Shown here: piece by piece, positions 42,779 through 53,154 of the stretch
Numbering within the stretch: position 1 is the stretch's first letter
Layout of the letters: each line of letters begins with the position of its first letter
Origin: Spirosoma endbachense
GTDB lineage: Bacteria; Bacteroidota; Bacteroidia; Cytophagales; Spirosomataceae
Direction of reading: 5' to 3'
Assembly: GCF_010233585.1 (NCBI RefSeq)
Contig: NZ_CP045997.1
Span: forward strand, 1,351,244 to 1,415,243
Length of the DNA stretch: 64,000 nucleotides
Translations under genes and position numbers: made by a program
The notes under the pieces: generated by a model
The model's database searches: none
Told to the model about the DNA's origin: nothing
Seen by the model: the letters and a program-made list of their open reading frames with translations, nothing else

Positions 42779-45145
42779 ATGCTAACGAACTATCTTAAAA
42801 TTGCCTGGCGGAATCTGACCCGTAACAAAAGTTTCTCGGCCATTAACATACTGGGGCTTGGGCTGGGAATTGCCTGTAGTCTGTTCATTTACCTGTGGGT
42901 GCAGGATGAACGGAGCTATGATACCTTTCTGCCGGATAGCGATCAGCTCTATAAAATTATTATTCATAATAAAGATAAGTCCGGGAGTATTGCCGGAAGT
43001 ATGGATGCAACTCCGGGACGGCTGGCCGAAGCGCTGAAACAGGAAATCCCGGAGGTTACGCAGGCCAGTACTGTTGTCTGGGATTATAAACAACTGGTAA
43101 CCATTGGGCAAAAAATAGGAAAAGAAAATGGCCGTTACGCCGGGCCTGATTTCTTTACTCTATTTGGCTTTCCGCTGTTGCAGGGAAATCCCAGAAGCGT
43201 GTTGTCGGCACCGAATAATATCGTCATTTCGCAGAAAATGGCTCAGGCGTATTTCGGCCGCGAAAATCCAGTCGGGAAAACCATTCGGATCGACGATAAG
43301 CGGGATTGTATGGTAACGGGCGTGGCAGCTAACGTGCCGGGCAACTCATCCATTAAGTTCGACTTTGTGTTGCCGATCGCCAACTGTTTTATCGATAATC
43401 CGTGGATGGTAGCGGGCTTTGATCACTACGGGCCTCCTACCTACGTCCGATTGCGAGCTGATGCATCGCTGGCAGGTGTAAACGCGAAGATTCAGGATTT
43501 TCTGCATCATAAAGACCCGACCGTGAAAGACAAAGCGATGGTGCTGCAACCCTATCGCGAGATGTATCTGTATTCTAAATTCACAAAAGGCATTGCTGAT
43601 GGCGGCCGCATCGAATACGTTCGCTTATTCTCCATAGTTGCCCTGTTTATTGTATTGATTGCCTGTGTAAACTTTATGAATCTGGCGACCGCTCGTTCGG
43701 TTAAACGGGCCAAAGAAGTAGGTGTCCGTAAAGTAGTTGGTGCGGTTAAGAGCCTGCTGTTTGGGCAATTTATGGCCGAAGCTATATTGACTACTTTGCT
43801 ATCGGTTATTGTCGCTCTGATACTTGTTCTGGCGTTGATGCCCGTTTTTAATACGTTAACGGAGAAGAGCTTATCCATTCCGTTTGCCAATCCTCAATTC
43901 ATTGTAACAATTCTCGGATTCACGCTGCTGACCGGATTCATAGCCGGAAGCTATCCGGCTCTGGTGTTGTCGTCGATGAGTCCGATTACCGTGTTGAAAG
44001 GCTCACTAAAGTTTAAGCCGGGCGCGTCTCTACTGCGTCGGGGCCTTGTGATTTTTCAGTTTACACTGTCGATTGCCCTGATTGTATGCACGGCTATTGT
44101 GTTCCGGCAGATGAAGTACATCCAAACGAAAAATCTGGGTCTCGATCGCGAAAATGTGATTTATGTACCGCTGGAGGGCACCTTGTCCAGTAAGTATGAA
44201 GCTTTTAAGCAGGAGACAATGCAGGCAGGATTTGTGCAGCATATGACACGTGCTTCAACGATGCCTACCAACATTGGCATGGCAACCGACGGTATCAGCT
44301 GGCCCGGCAAAGCCGCCGACGATAAAACCGGTTTGTGGCAGCTGGAAGCCAGCTACGATTTCACAAAAACGATGAAAATTCCTTTAGTAGCGGGCCGCGA
44401 TTTCTCGCCCGCCTTTGGAACGGATTCGGCCAACATCCTGATCAACGAAGCCGCTGCCAAAGTGATGAATCTGAAAAATCCCGTTGGGCAGCCCATCACC
44501 TATAATGGCCGGAAGGGCACGATTATTGGCCTGATGAAGGATTTTCACATCCATTCATTACACGATAAGATTGCCCCGTTGATGGTTAATTTTCAGTCAG
44601 CGTCATCGTTTGGGCTTGCCATTGTGAAAACGCAGCCTGGCAAAACGAAAGAGGTACTGACTTCGCTGGAGCAGAGCTGGAAAAAACTAAATCCCAAATA
44701 TCCATTCGATTATCGGTTCGCCGATGAAGAATTCAACAGGCAGTATCACAGCGAAACACTGGTGAGTGAACTAGCCAATGTCTTTGCCTTTCTGGCCATT
44801 TTTATTTCGTGCTTAGGATTGTTTGGCCTGGCCACCTTCACGGCCGAGCAACGGACGAAAGAAATTGGTGTCCGTAAAGTATTGGGAGCATCGATAGCGG
44901 GTATTGTCACCTTGCTGTCGCGCGATTTCCTCAAGCCCGTTGTGATTGCTATTGTCCTGGCAACTCCATTAGCCTGGTATGCCATGAGTCAGTGGTTGCT
45001 GGGTTTTGCTTACAAGATCGATATGGAGTGGTGGGTGTTTGCGCTGGCGGGTATGCTGGCTGTGGTCATCGCCATTCTGACCGTTAGTTTCCAAAGTATA
45101 AAAGCGGCTCTAACGAATCCGGTGAAATCATTAAGGTCCGAATAG
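42779..45145 (+). CDS. FtsX-like ABC transporter permease (no prefix)
   Basis: 788 aa, the shortest intact member. It starts M-L-T-N-Y-L-K-I-A-W-R-N-L-T-R-N-K. It belongs with 1750, 27384 and 53155: G-I-A-C-S-L-F-I-Y-L-W-V-Q-D-E, D-G-G-R-I-E-Y-V-R-L-F, and T-K-N-L-G-L-D-R-E-N-V-I after helix 5. First signature about residue 298 (N-F-M-N-L-A-T-A-R-S-V-K-R-A-K-E-V-G-V-R-K-V-V-G-A), second about residue 692, followed by L-L-S-R-D-F-L-K-P-V as in 27384. The second periplasmic core has F-S-P-A-F-G-T-D-S and M-K-D-F-H-I-H-S-L-H. Tail TNPVKSLRSE. Confidence 0.95.
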   Translation: MLTNYLKIAWRNLTRNKSFSAINILGLGLGIACSLFIYLWVQDERSYDTFLPDSDQLYKIIIHNKDKSGSIAGSMDATPGRLAEALKQEIPEVTQASTVVWDYKQLVTIGQKIGKENGRYAGPDFFTLFGFPLLQGNPRSVLSAPNNIVISQKMAQAYFGRENPVGKTIRIDDKRDCMVTGVAANVPGNSSIKFDFVLPIANCFIDNPWMVAGFDHYGPPTYVRLRADASLAGVNAKIQDFLHHKDPTVKDKAMVLQPYREMYLYSKFTKGIADGGRIEYVRLFSIVALFIVLIACVNFMNLATARSVKRAKEVGVRKVVGAVKSLLFGQFMAEAILTTLLSVIVALILVLALMPVFNTLTEKSLSIPFANPQFIVTILGFTLLTGFIAGSYPALVLSSMSPITVLKGSLKFKPGASLLRRGLVIFQFTLSIALIVCTAIVFRQMKYIQTKNLGLDRENVIYVPLEGTLSSKYEAFKQETMQAGFVQHMTRASTMPTNIGMATDGISWPGKAADDKTGLWQLEASYDFTKTMKIPLVAGRDFSPAFGTDSANILINEAAAKVMNLKNPVGQPITYNGRKGTIIGLMKDFHIHSLHDKIAPLMVNFQSASSFGLAIVKTQPGKTKEVLTSLEQSWKKLNPKYPFDYRFADEEFNRQYHSETLVSELANVFAFLAIFISCLGLFGLATFTAEQRTKEIGVRKVLGASIAGIVTLLSRDFLKPVVIAIVLATPLAWYAMSQWLLGFAYKIDMEWWVFALAGMLAVVIAILTVSFQSIKAALTNPVKSLRSE

Positions 45146-45158
45146 GGACGCGATAATT

Positions 45159-47585
45159 ATGCTAAAAAGTTATTTCACTACAGCACTCCGTGCCCTCAGG
45201 CGCAATTGGAATTATACCGTAATCAACATTGTCGGGCTGACATTTGGCCTGGCTTGTTGCTTGATCCTGTTTCTGGCAATTCGCTATGAACTGAGCTACG
45301 ATCAGCATCATGCCAATGCCGATCGGACCTACCGGCTCATTACGTACAACAAACGATCGAAAGGTGATGATCGGAACGTGGGTATACCCTTACCCGCTTT
45401 GGCCGCTTTGCGGAACGACTTTCCTGAGCTAAAGCATCAGATTACCATGGCTTATGAAGTGTATGGTGCATTGCTCAGGGTCAGTGACCACAAAGCCAGT
45501 AAGTTCCAGGAAGAGGGCGGAGTTATTGCCTTTGTCGAACCTGAATATTTCCGCTTGTTCGATTTCCAATGGAAAGCAGGAAATCCGGCAACTGCCGTGA
45601 AAAATCCCAATACGGTGGTTTTGTCGGAGCGGATGGCGCATAAATATTTTGGTAGCGCCGACCCGATAGGCAAGACAATTCGCATCGAAAATAAGATGGA
45701 TTTTGTCGTAACGGGCGTGGTGCAGACGCCCCCGGTTACGAGTAGTTTACCATTCGAAGTGTTGCTGTCATTCACTTCCCTGAAACAGTATGGAGCTAAC
45801 GGCGGCTGGGACGAATGGGGGTCAACCTACAGCGGTGCCCAGATTTATCTGGCCTTACCAGAAACGGTTGCCTCGGCGCAGATGGAACGGCAGCTGGTTC
45901 CATTTATTCGGAAATACATGAAACCCGACGATGCGAAAGCTATACAATACGAACTGCAACCGCTCACGAACATTCATTTCGACACACGCACGGGCAATTC
46001 TGCCAACCGCACAGTGAGTCGGCAAATGATCTGGTCAATGGCGCTAATCGGGTTATTTGTTCTGATAACGGCCTGTGTCAACTTCATCAATCTGGCCACA
46101 GCGCAGGCAATCCGCCGGGCGAAGGAAGTAGGCGTGCGCAAAGTGCTCGGTAGCTCGCGAGCGCAATTAGTCCGGCAGTTTCTGGGCGAAACGGGATTTT
46201 TGACCACACTGGCTGTTGGACTGGCGTTTCTAGTCGCTAATCTGGCGCTGCCGTATGTTTCTGAACTGCTGGATATCAAAGCTTCGGCACTGGTGCTGTT
46301 CGATCCCGTCGTTATTAGTTTTATCTTCTTATTGACACTCCTGACAACGGTGCTTTCTGGTTTTTACCCCGCATTGGTGTTGTCAGGTTATCAGCCTGTT
46401 TTGGCGCTGCGTGGAAAAGTCCGGATGGCGGGCAGCAGTCAGTTGACATTGCGCCGGAGCCTGATTGTATTTCAGTTTGCCATTTCGCAGATGCTGATCA
46501 TCGGGACCATCATTGCCTACAGCCAGATGAAGTACGTCCGTACTGCCGATCTGGGCTATAACAAAGAAGCCGTCCTGACAATACCGGTGCCTGAACATAA
46601 ACCAGGGCAGCTGGAAAATCTGAAGGCCAAACTGGCCATATTGCCTAATGTAAAGTCGCTCAGTTATGGCCTTTCGGTCCCTTCCTCAGATGGCAACTGG
46701 TGGACGAGCTTTAGCTACGAGAATGAGCCAAAACCGGCCGATTTTAGCGTGGTGATGCGCCCCGCCGATACATCGTATTTCAGTACGTATGGCCTGAAAT
46801 TGATTGCCGGTCGGATGTATCAACCTGCCGACACCATGCGGGAGTTTGTGGTGAATGAGTCATTTGTCAAGAAAATGGGTCTTCGCGATGCGCGTCAGAT
46901 CCTGGGTAAATACATAGCGCTGGGCGGGCCGGAAAATCCCAAAAAACAAATAGTTGGGGTTGTGAAAGATTTCAACACCTTTTCACTACACCAGCAAACA
47001 AACGCCTGTTTATTAACCAGTAATCGCGGAGCCTATAACGTTCTCGGGATTAAGCTATCGACCCAACAGGGTGGTACGGAGGGCATCAGTGGTTTTATTC
47101 GTGAGGTTGAAACCAGTTGGAATGCGACCTTCCCCGATTTTGTGTTCAGCTATGAATTTCTGGATCAGCGACTTGCCAATTTCTACAAGAGTGAAGAGCG
47201 CATGTACTCGCTGTTTCGGCTGCTGGCGGGCATTGTTATTTTCATCGGTTGTTTAGGCCTCTACGGTGTCGTTGCGTTTATGGCCGAATCGCGAACGAAA
47301 GAAGTGGGCATTCGAAAAGTGCTGGGCGCATCGATGACCCATATTTTCGGTTTGTTCTCGCTCGATTTTGTTCGGCTTGTTTTAATCGCTTTGGTGCTGG
47401 CCTCGCCCGTTGCGTGGTATGTGATGGATAAGTGGCTGGCCGATTTTCCGTATAAGGTCGATATTTCGTGGTGGATGTTTGCCCTGACGGGCGTACTGGC
47501 GGTTGCCATTGCGCTCCTGACGGTAAGCTTCCAAAGTATTAAATCGGCCCTGATGAATCCTGTGAAATCCTTACGATCCGAATAA
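45159..47585 (+). CDS. FtsX-like ABC transporter permease, tandem duplicate 1
   Basis: 808 aa. Distinctive N-terminus M-L-K-S-Y-F-T-T-A-L-R-A-L-R-R-N-W-N-Y, closely matched by the next gene. The two are similar along their whole length (I-P-L-P-A-L-A-A-L-R, N-P-N-T-V-V-L-S-E-R-M-A, and A-Q-A-I-R-R-A-K-E-V-G-V-R-K-V-L-G-S-S-R). First signature about residue 308, second about residue 712 in the variant form R-T-K-E-V-G-I-R-K-V-L-G-A-S, preceded by L-Y-G-V-V-A-F-M-A-E-S and followed by F-S-L-D-F-V-R-L-V. The second periplasmic core uses V-V-K-D-F-N-T-F-S-L-H. Gap of 13 bases upstream and 9 bases downstream, so translational coupling is likely. Tail MNPVKSLRSE. Confidence 0.95.
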   Translation: MLKSYFTTALRALRRNWNYTVINIVGLTFGLACCLILFLAIRYELSYDQHHANADRTYRLITYNKRSKGDDRNVGIPLPALAALRNDFPELKHQITMAYEVYGALLRVSDHKASKFQEEGGVIAFVEPEYFRLFDFQWKAGNPATAVKNPNTVVLSERMAHKYFGSADPIGKTIRIENKMDFVVTGVVQTPPVTSSLPFEVLLSFTSLKQYGANGGWDEWGSTYSGAQIYLALPETVASAQMERQLVPFIRKYMKPDDAKAIQYELQPLTNIHFDTRTGNSANRTVSRQMIWSMALIGLFVLITACVNFINLATAQAIRRAKEVGVRKVLGSSRAQLVRQFLGETGFLTTLAVGLAFLVANLALPYVSELLDIKASALVLFDPVVISFIFLLTLLTTVLSGFYPALVLSGYQPVLALRGKVRMAGSSQLTLRRSLIVFQFAISQMLIIGTIIAYSQMKYVRTADLGYNKEAVLTIPVPEHKPGQLENLKAKLAILPNVKSLSYGLSVPSSDGNWWTSFSYENEPKPADFSVVMRPADTSYFSTYGLKLIAGRMYQPADTMREFVVNESFVKKMGLRDARQILGKYIALGGPENPKKQIVGVVKDFNTFSLHQQTNACLLTSNRGAYNVLGIKLSTQQGGTEGISGFIREVETSWNATFPDFVFSYEFLDQRLANFYKSEERMYSLFRLLAGIVIFIGCLGLYGVVAFMAESRTKEVGIRKVLGASMTHIFGLFSLDFVRLVLIALVLASPVAWYVMDKWLADFPYKVDISWWMFALTGVLAVAIALLTVSFQSIKSALMNPVKSLRSE

Positions 47586-47594
47586 TCGCTTTTT

Positions 47595-50060
47595 ATGTTA
47601 CGCAACTATTTCACAACTGCTTTTCGCGCATTGAAGCGCAACTGGAACTACTCGGTCATCAACGTGTTAGGTCTGACATTGAGTCTGTCCTGCTGCCTGC
47701 TTCTCTTTCTGGCGATTCGTTATGAGCTGAGCTTTGACCGGCATAATGCATACGCTGATCAAACCTACCGGATAGTCTCGTTCAATAAAAAATCGAACAA
47801 CGACCGGCGGAGTGCGGGCATACCCCTGCCTGCGCTGGCTGCCCTACGAACCGACTTCCCGAGTCTGAAACATGACCTTACGATGGTTCACCGAATTGCT
47901 AATGTAGTCGTAACGGTGAACGGGAAAGCAGATCAGGCCACTAAAAAATTTCAGGAGGGTGATGGCATTCTGGCCTTTGTCGAGCCAGCGTATTTTCGAC
48001 TGTTCGATTATACCTGGAAAAGCGGCAGCCCGCAAACATCCATCTCCAATCCAAATACGGTTGTATTGAGCGAGCGCATGGCTCAAAAATATTTCGGCGC
48101 GGGTAACCCAATCGGCAAGACCCTGCGCGTCGAAAATAAGATGGATTTTGTCGTAACAGGCGTTGTTGAGGAGCCACCCGTCACAAGTAGTGTGCCGTTT
48201 GATGTATTACTATCCTTTGCATCGCTGAAACAGTACGGGGCTTATACGAACTGGGATGATTGGCAGTCGACCTACGGCGGAGCGCAAATTTATATGAAAC
48301 TGCCCGGTACGCCGGATGACCAGGCCATTGAGTCCGCAAAAATGACACAGCAGTTAGCCGCTTTTGTCAAAAAATACCACAAGTCCGACGACGCCCGCGA
48401 CCTGAGTTATGAACTGCAACCGCTGACCCAAATTCATTTCGATACCCGGACCGACAATTATGCCAAGCGAACCGTCAGTAAGGAAATGATTTGGGCGATG
48501 GGCCTGATCGGATTGTTCATACTGATCACGGCCTGCGTCAACTTTATCAATCTGGCTACGGCACAGGCGATCCGCCGGGCGAAAGAAGTGGGTGTCCGTA
48601 AAGTGCTGGGAAGTTCACGTGGCCAACTGGTCCGCCAATTTCTGGGGGAAACGGGCGTCCTGACAGGTCTGGCGGTGGTTTTGTCCCTACTTCTGGCGCA
48701 GGTATCACTGCCCTACGTAGGTGAGTTGCTCAATATTAAACCCGGTGCGGCAACCCTGTTCGATCCGGTCGTGATTGCTTTTTTAATTACGCTGGGCTTA
48801 CTCACAACTGGCCTGGCCGGATTTTATCCCGCTTTAGTGTTATCAGGCTATCAGCCTATTTTAGCGTTGAAAGGTAAAATTCGGGCGTCGGGGCAGGGTG
48901 GTTCGTCGGGTATCAACCAGCTGACCCTGCGCCGGGGGCTGATTGTGGGTCAGTTTGCCATTTCGCAGATACTGATCATCGGGACCATCATTGCCTACAG
49001 CCAGATGAAATACTTCCGCTCCGCCGATCTGGGCTATAGCCGGGATGCAGTAGTGAGTGTATTGATACCCGAGAAAAAACCGGGGCAGTTAGAAAGTTTG
49101 AAAGCCAAACTGACCGGACTGCCTGGCATCCAGTCGTTGAGTTATGGCATGACGACACCTTCTTCCAGCAGTAACTGGACTACGGGTTTTCGTTTTGAGA
49201 ATGATGAGAAAGAACCTGATTATGGGATTCTTATGCGTCCGGCCGATACGGCGTATCTGCACACCTACGGCCTGAAGCTAATTGCCGGACGGATGTACCA
49301 ACCTGGCGATACGATGCGGGAGTTTGTGATCAATGAAGCTTTTATGAAGCGGCTGGGTTTCCAGAAGCCAGAGCAGGTCATTGGGAAGTTCATGAGGGTT
49401 AACGGCGAAGACCTGAAAAAACCAATTGTGGGTGTAGTGAAGGACTTCAACGCCTTTTCGTTGCATCAACGAATCGAGCCGAGTGTGCTAACCTCTTACC
49501 GGGATCAATATCGAAACCTGGGTATTAAACTTTCCATACAAAAAGGGGGGGCAGAAGCCGTGAGCGGCTTGCTGAAGGAAGTAGAATCTGCCTGGAATGC
49601 TACCTTCCCCGACTTTGTGTTCAAGTACAGTTTTCTGGACGAAACTCTGGCTAATTTCTACAAGAGCGAGGAACGCATGTATTCATTGTTCCAGTTGCTG
49701 GCAGGCATTGCTATCTTCATTGGTTGTCTGGGACTTTATGGGGTTGTCGCCTTCATGGCTGAGTCGCGTACAAAAGAGGTGGGCATCCGGAAAGCACTAG
49801 GGGCCTCCACCGCTCACATTTTTGGCTTGTTCTCGCTCGATTTTGTTCGGCTTGTCCTGATTGCACTGGTGATAGCTTCGCCGATTGCCTGGTATGTAAT
49901 GAACAGGTGGCTGGCCGACTTTGCCTATAAAATCGACATTTCGTGGTGGATGTTCGCCCTGGCCGGTTTGCTGGCGGTTGGCATTGCGCTACTAACGGTG
50001 AGTTTTCAGAGTATAAAAGCCGCGTTGATGAACCCCGTAAAGAGTCTGAGAGCCGAATAA
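47595..50060 (+). CDS. FtsX-like ABC transporter permease, tandem duplicate 2
   Basis: 821 aa, the partner of the preceding gene. DNA is near identical in patches, for example around 46503-46531 against 48972-49000, and 47347-47379 against 49822-49854. It differs by insertions: V-N-G-K-A-D-Q-A-T-K near residue 101, a stretch with T-P-D-D-Q-A-I-E-S-A-K near residue 240, and G-Q-G-G-S-S-G before helix 5. First signature about residue 316, second about residue 726 (R-T-K-E-V-G-I-R-K-A-L-G-A-S, with Ala for Val). Tail MNPVKSLRAE, one of four non-LRSE ends. The insertions fall in periplasmic parts or loops, so the two copies probably differ in what they contact outside the membrane. Confidence 0.95.
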   Translation: MLRNYFTTAFRALKRNWNYSVINVLGLTLSLSCCLLLFLAIRYELSFDRHNAYADQTYRIVSFNKKSNNDRRSAGIPLPALAALRTDFPSLKHDLTMVHRIANVVVTVNGKADQATKKFQEGDGILAFVEPAYFRLFDYTWKSGSPQTSISNPNTVVLSERMAQKYFGAGNPIGKTLRVENKMDFVVTGVVEEPPVTSSVPFDVLLSFASLKQYGAYTNWDDWQSTYGGAQIYMKLPGTPDDQAIESAKMTQQLAAFVKKYHKSDDARDLSYELQPLTQIHFDTRTDNYAKRTVSKEMIWAMGLIGLFILITACVNFINLATAQAIRRAKEVGVRKVLGSSRGQLVRQFLGETGVLTGLAVVLSLLLAQVSLPYVGELLNIKPGAATLFDPVVIAFLITLGLLTTGLAGFYPALVLSGYQPILALKGKIRASGQGGSSGINQLTLRRGLIVGQFAISQILIIGTIIAYSQMKYFRSADLGYSRDAVVSVLIPEKKPGQLESLKAKLTGLPGIQSLSYGMTTPSSSSNWTTGFRFENDEKEPDYGILMRPADTAYLHTYGLKLIAGRMYQPGDTMREFVINEAFMKRLGFQKPEQVIGKFMRVNGEDLKKPIVGVVKDFNAFSLHQRIEPSVLTSYRDQYRNLGIKLSIQKGGAEAVSGLLKEVESAWNATFPDFVFKYSFLDETLANFYKSEERMYSLFQLLAGIAIFIGCLGLYGVVAFMAESRTKEVGIRKALGASTAHIFGLFSLDFVRLVLIALVIASPIAWYVMNRWLADFAYKIDISWWMFALAGLLAVGIALLTVSFQSIKAALMNPVKSLRAE

Positions 50061-50108
50061 GGTAGAGACTGGCCCGATACATTGCACTTCGACAAAACCT
50101 AAACAACC

Positions 50109-52547
50109 ATGCTACGAAACTACCTCAAAATCGCACTTCGTAATCTGGCGAAACACCGGACCAACACGGCTATCAACATTGCGGGGTTGGCTATTGGCAT
50201 GGCTTGCTGCCTGTTGATTGTACTGTACGTATCCGATGAGTTGAGCTACGACCGTCATTGGGCAAATGGTGATCGGATTTACCGCATGGCGCTGGAACGC
50301 AACTATCCGGGGCGGAGTACGAAATACGCTATTATTCCACCATCCTACGCACAATCGGTTAAAAAGGAAATTCCTGAAATCGAGCAGGCTACGCGCGTTT
50401 TCGATTTTGGCGGGAACAATAATCCGACTCTGTTTAAAATCGACGGGCGAACGGTGGAGGAGCGGGGTGTTCTGGGCGTGGATTCAACCTTTTTTCAGGT
50501 GTTTCAAATGCCGTTGCTGCGTGGCAGGGCCAGTCAGGCGTTAACCCGGCCCAATACGGTCGTTTTGACGGAACGCACAGCCCGGCGCCTATTCGGTACT
50601 GCCAACCCGATTGGAAAGATGCTGGAGATTATCCAGGGGCCAAAACTTGAAGTAACAGGCATCTGTGCTGACCCTATTCGCAATGCCCATTTTACCTTCA
50701 ATTTTCTGGTGTCGACGCGGGGGCAACAGGAAGAGCGACCTAACCACATCAGTTTTGCCGCGCATACATATTTGCTGCTTCGCCCAAATACGACCCCCGA
50801 AACAGTTCAGGCAAAATTGCCCACTGTGGTAGAGAAATACGCGGCCGGTGAGGTTGAACGGAATTTTGGCGTGTCCTACAAAGAATACGTAAAAGCGGGC
50901 AACGGATATTTTTATTTCCTGCAACCGCTTCGGAGCATACACCTTGACTCGCATCTGGAAGCAGAGTATCAGCCCAATGGAAGCCGCTCACTGGTGTCAA
51001 TTTTTTCGGTGATTGCGGCCTTCGTACTGGTCATTGCCTGCATCAATTTTATGAATCTGGCCACCGCCCGTTCATCGGAGCGGGCGCGTGAGGTAGGCAT
51101 CCGCAAATCACTTGGTTCAACGACTGGCCAGCTGGCGACTCAATTTCTGACCGAATCGGTGTTGTTGAGCCTGTTCAGTTTGGTTGTGGCCATTCTGATC
51201 GTGGCTGTTGTACTTACGCCATTCAATAATCTGGCTGGTAAGCCGCTCACATTGTGGTCGATAGTTCGGTGGGAAACGCTGCCGTTATTGGTAGGCGGAG
51301 CGTTATTCGTTGGTCTGCTGGCGGGTAGCTATCCGGCGGGCGTCCTGTCGAAGTTCGAGCCTATCAAAGTATTAAAAGGTAAATTCTCATCGACCCGGCA
51401 GGGGCACTGGCTGCGTAATGGACTGGTTGTATTTCAGTTTGCCGTATCGGTACTGCTGATCGTGAGCACCATTGTTGTATTCAGCCAGTTGAATTTTATC
51501 CAGCAGAAAGAACTGGGTTTCACAAAAGAGTCAGTCGTTAAGTTAAAAGGAGCGTTTTTCCTCGACAAAAATACGGAAGCTTTCAAGCAGGAGGTATCCC
51601 AGCTTGCGGGCGTAGCGGGCGTTGGAGGTACGTCAAGTGCACCGGGCGATGAAGGATTTTTTGGCATCACATTCCGGAAAAATGGTGAGACTGAAACCGT
51701 TACGGGTAGGGGATGTGTCGTTGATGAAAACTATCTGCAAACACTTCAGATGGAGATGATGGCCGGTCGTCCGTTCCGTCGATCGGGCAATGATTCGCTA
51801 TCGGTTATTCTGAACGAAGAAGCGGTTCGGCAAATGGGCTTGACGAACCCCATCGGGAAGCAACTGATCAGCCCTGACAACTTCGCGCAACAGGGCGGCC
51901 CACCCGTAACCTACACCGTTGTTGGCGTGGTTCGTAATTTCCATTTTGGCTCACTACACCAGCGCATTAGCCCACTTTTTGTGCTGAATGACCGGGTATT
52001 TCGGCGGACCAATAATGAACTCGTTATTCGCATAAAAGCCGATGAGCCAACGGCTGTCGTGGGCCAGATCGAGCGTGTCTGGAAACGCTATCTGCCCGAT
52101 CAGCCTTTTCATTTCTCGTTCCTGGATACCGACTGGAGTGCGCTGTATCAGTCAGAACAGGTGGCTCAGCGAATTTTCGGACTGTTTGCCATGCTGGCGA
52201 TTTTTATTGCCTGTATGGGTTTGCTTGGTCTGGCGATGTACGTTATCCGGTTGCGGACGAAAGAAATTGGCATTCGTAAAGTGCTGGGTGCGTCGGTGCC
52301 AGGCTTGGTAGCGCTTCTTTCCAAAGATTTTTTGGTATTGGTTCTGGTGGCTATTCTGATTGCATCGCCCATCGCCTGGTACGCCATGAGCCGATGGCTG
52401 TCGGACTTTGCCTATCGGATCGATATGCCCTGGTGGGCGTTTGGGCTGGCGGGTTTACTGGCCGTAGGTATTGCGCTATTGACGGTGAGCTTCCAGAGCA
52501 TCAAAGCCGCCTTGATGAATCCGGTGAAATCCCTGAGAAGCGAGTAA
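50109..52547 (+). CDS. FtsX-like ABC transporter permease (no prefix)
   Basis: 812 aa, starting M-L-R-N-Y-L-K-I-A-L-R-N-L-A-K-H-R. First signature N-F-M-N-L-A-T-A-R-S-S-E-R-A-R-E-V-G-I-R-K-S-L-G-S about residue 313; second R-T-K-E-I-G-I-R-K-V-L-G-A-S about residue 716, preceded by L-L-G-L-A-M-Y-V-I-R-L, so the common F-T-A-E-Q is replaced by Y-V-I-R-L. The first periplasmic domain opens with Y-R-M-A-L-E-R-N-Y-P-G-R-S. Second core: V-V-R-N-F-H-F-G-S-L-H. Tail MNPVKSLRSE. Gap 48 bases upstream; a GIN-domain gene follows within 28 bases. Confidence 0.95.
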   Translation: MLRNYLKIALRNLAKHRTNTAINIAGLAIGMACCLLIVLYVSDELSYDRHWANGDRIYRMALERNYPGRSTKYAIIPPSYAQSVKKEIPEIEQATRVFDFGGNNNPTLFKIDGRTVEERGVLGVDSTFFQVFQMPLLRGRASQALTRPNTVVLTERTARRLFGTANPIGKMLEIIQGPKLEVTGICADPIRNAHFTFNFLVSTRGQQEERPNHISFAAHTYLLLRPNTTPETVQAKLPTVVEKYAAGEVERNFGVSYKEYVKAGNGYFYFLQPLRSIHLDSHLEAEYQPNGSRSLVSIFSVIAAFVLVIACINFMNLATARSSERAREVGIRKSLGSTTGQLATQFLTESVLLSLFSLVVAILIVAVVLTPFNNLAGKPLTLWSIVRWETLPLLVGGALFVGLLAGSYPAGVLSKFEPIKVLKGKFSSTRQGHWLRNGLVVFQFAVSVLLIVSTIVVFSQLNFIQQKELGFTKESVVKLKGAFFLDKNTEAFKQEVSQLAGVAGVGGTSSAPGDEGFFGITFRKNGETETVTGRGCVVDENYLQTLQMEMMAGRPFRRSGNDSLSVILNEEAVRQMGLTNPIGKQLISPDNFAQQGGPPVTYTVVGVVRNFHFGSLHQRISPLFVLNDRVFRRTNNELVIRIKADEPTAVVGQIERVWKRYLPDQPFHFSFLDTDWSALYQSEQVAQRIFGLFAMLAIFIACMGLLGLAMYVIRLRTKEIGIRKVLGASVPGLVALLSKDFLVLVLVAILIASPIAWYAMSRWLSDFAYRIDMPWWAFGLAGLLAVGIALLTVSFQSIKAALMNPVKSLRSE

Positions 52548-52575
52548 AGAAATGGGTCTTAATAAAACACATGAC

Positions 52576-53112
52576 ATGCAAAAACATACGAGTCTAGGAA
52601 CGCTCATTCTGCTTCTGGTAACGCTTGTCAAAGGGTATGGACAGGCAACAGAAACGCGGCCCATTCAATCTTTTAACGGAATTAAAACGGATGGGTTAGT
52701 ACAAGTGCACCTTCAGCAGGGCGAAAAAGAAAGCCTTAAACTGGTGGTTAAAGGAATTGGCCTGAAGGATATTATCACCAGCGTTGAGAATAACGTATTG
52801 ACGGTAAAAACGGAGGGTGACTATAACGGCGAAGAGATTAATGTGTACGTGACCTATCGACAGCTGAAAAGCATTGCGGTTGATGGAGCTTCCAAATTAT
52901 TCGGAAAGTCCACCATCAAGAGTAAAACGCTCGCAATCGCTACCAGTGGAGCCGGAGACGCTTTTTTAACGGTTGATGTGGATGATCTCCAGATCGCTAT
53001 GACGGGAGCCGGAAATCTGACGATCGGAGGCCGGGCGAAATCTGAGAAGATCGTAACAACAGGCCCGATCAATGGCAGCCTGAATAAAAGCGGGTTAATT
53101 ACCGCCAAATAA
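52576..53112 (+). CDS. Exported GIN-domain (DUF2807) protein
   Basis: 178 aa from ATG 52576. The frame extends to an ATG at 52552, but the later start puts the signal peptide (M-Q-K-H-T, then L-G-T-L-I-L-L-L-V-T-L) at the N-terminus. The rest matches the head GIN domain, a beta-helix-like repeat of short strands: I-Q-S-F-N-G-I-K near the start, V-E-N-N-V-L-T-V-K-T, I-N-V-Y-V-T-Y-R-Q-L-K-S-I-A-V-D-G-A-S, then the regular turns S-G-A-G-D-A and T-G-A-G-N-L characteristic of the family. It is at about the lower end of family length, probably lacking the last turns. Periplasmic or surface-exposed; function in the family is poorly defined. It sits between two permeases with gaps of 28 and 42 bases. 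Confidence 0.85.
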   Translation: MQKHTSLGTLILLLVTLVKGYGQATETRPIQSFNGIKTDGLVQVHLQQGEKESLKLVVKGIGLKDIITSVENNVLTVKTEGDYNGEEINVYVTYRQLKSIAVDGASKLFGKSTIKSKTLAIATSGAGDAFLTVDVDDLQIAMTGAGNLTIGGRAKSEKIVTTGPINGSLNKSGLITAK

Positions 53113-53154
53113 TTCGTCAATCAGCCACTCACTATTCCTGAACCTACTAAAGCG

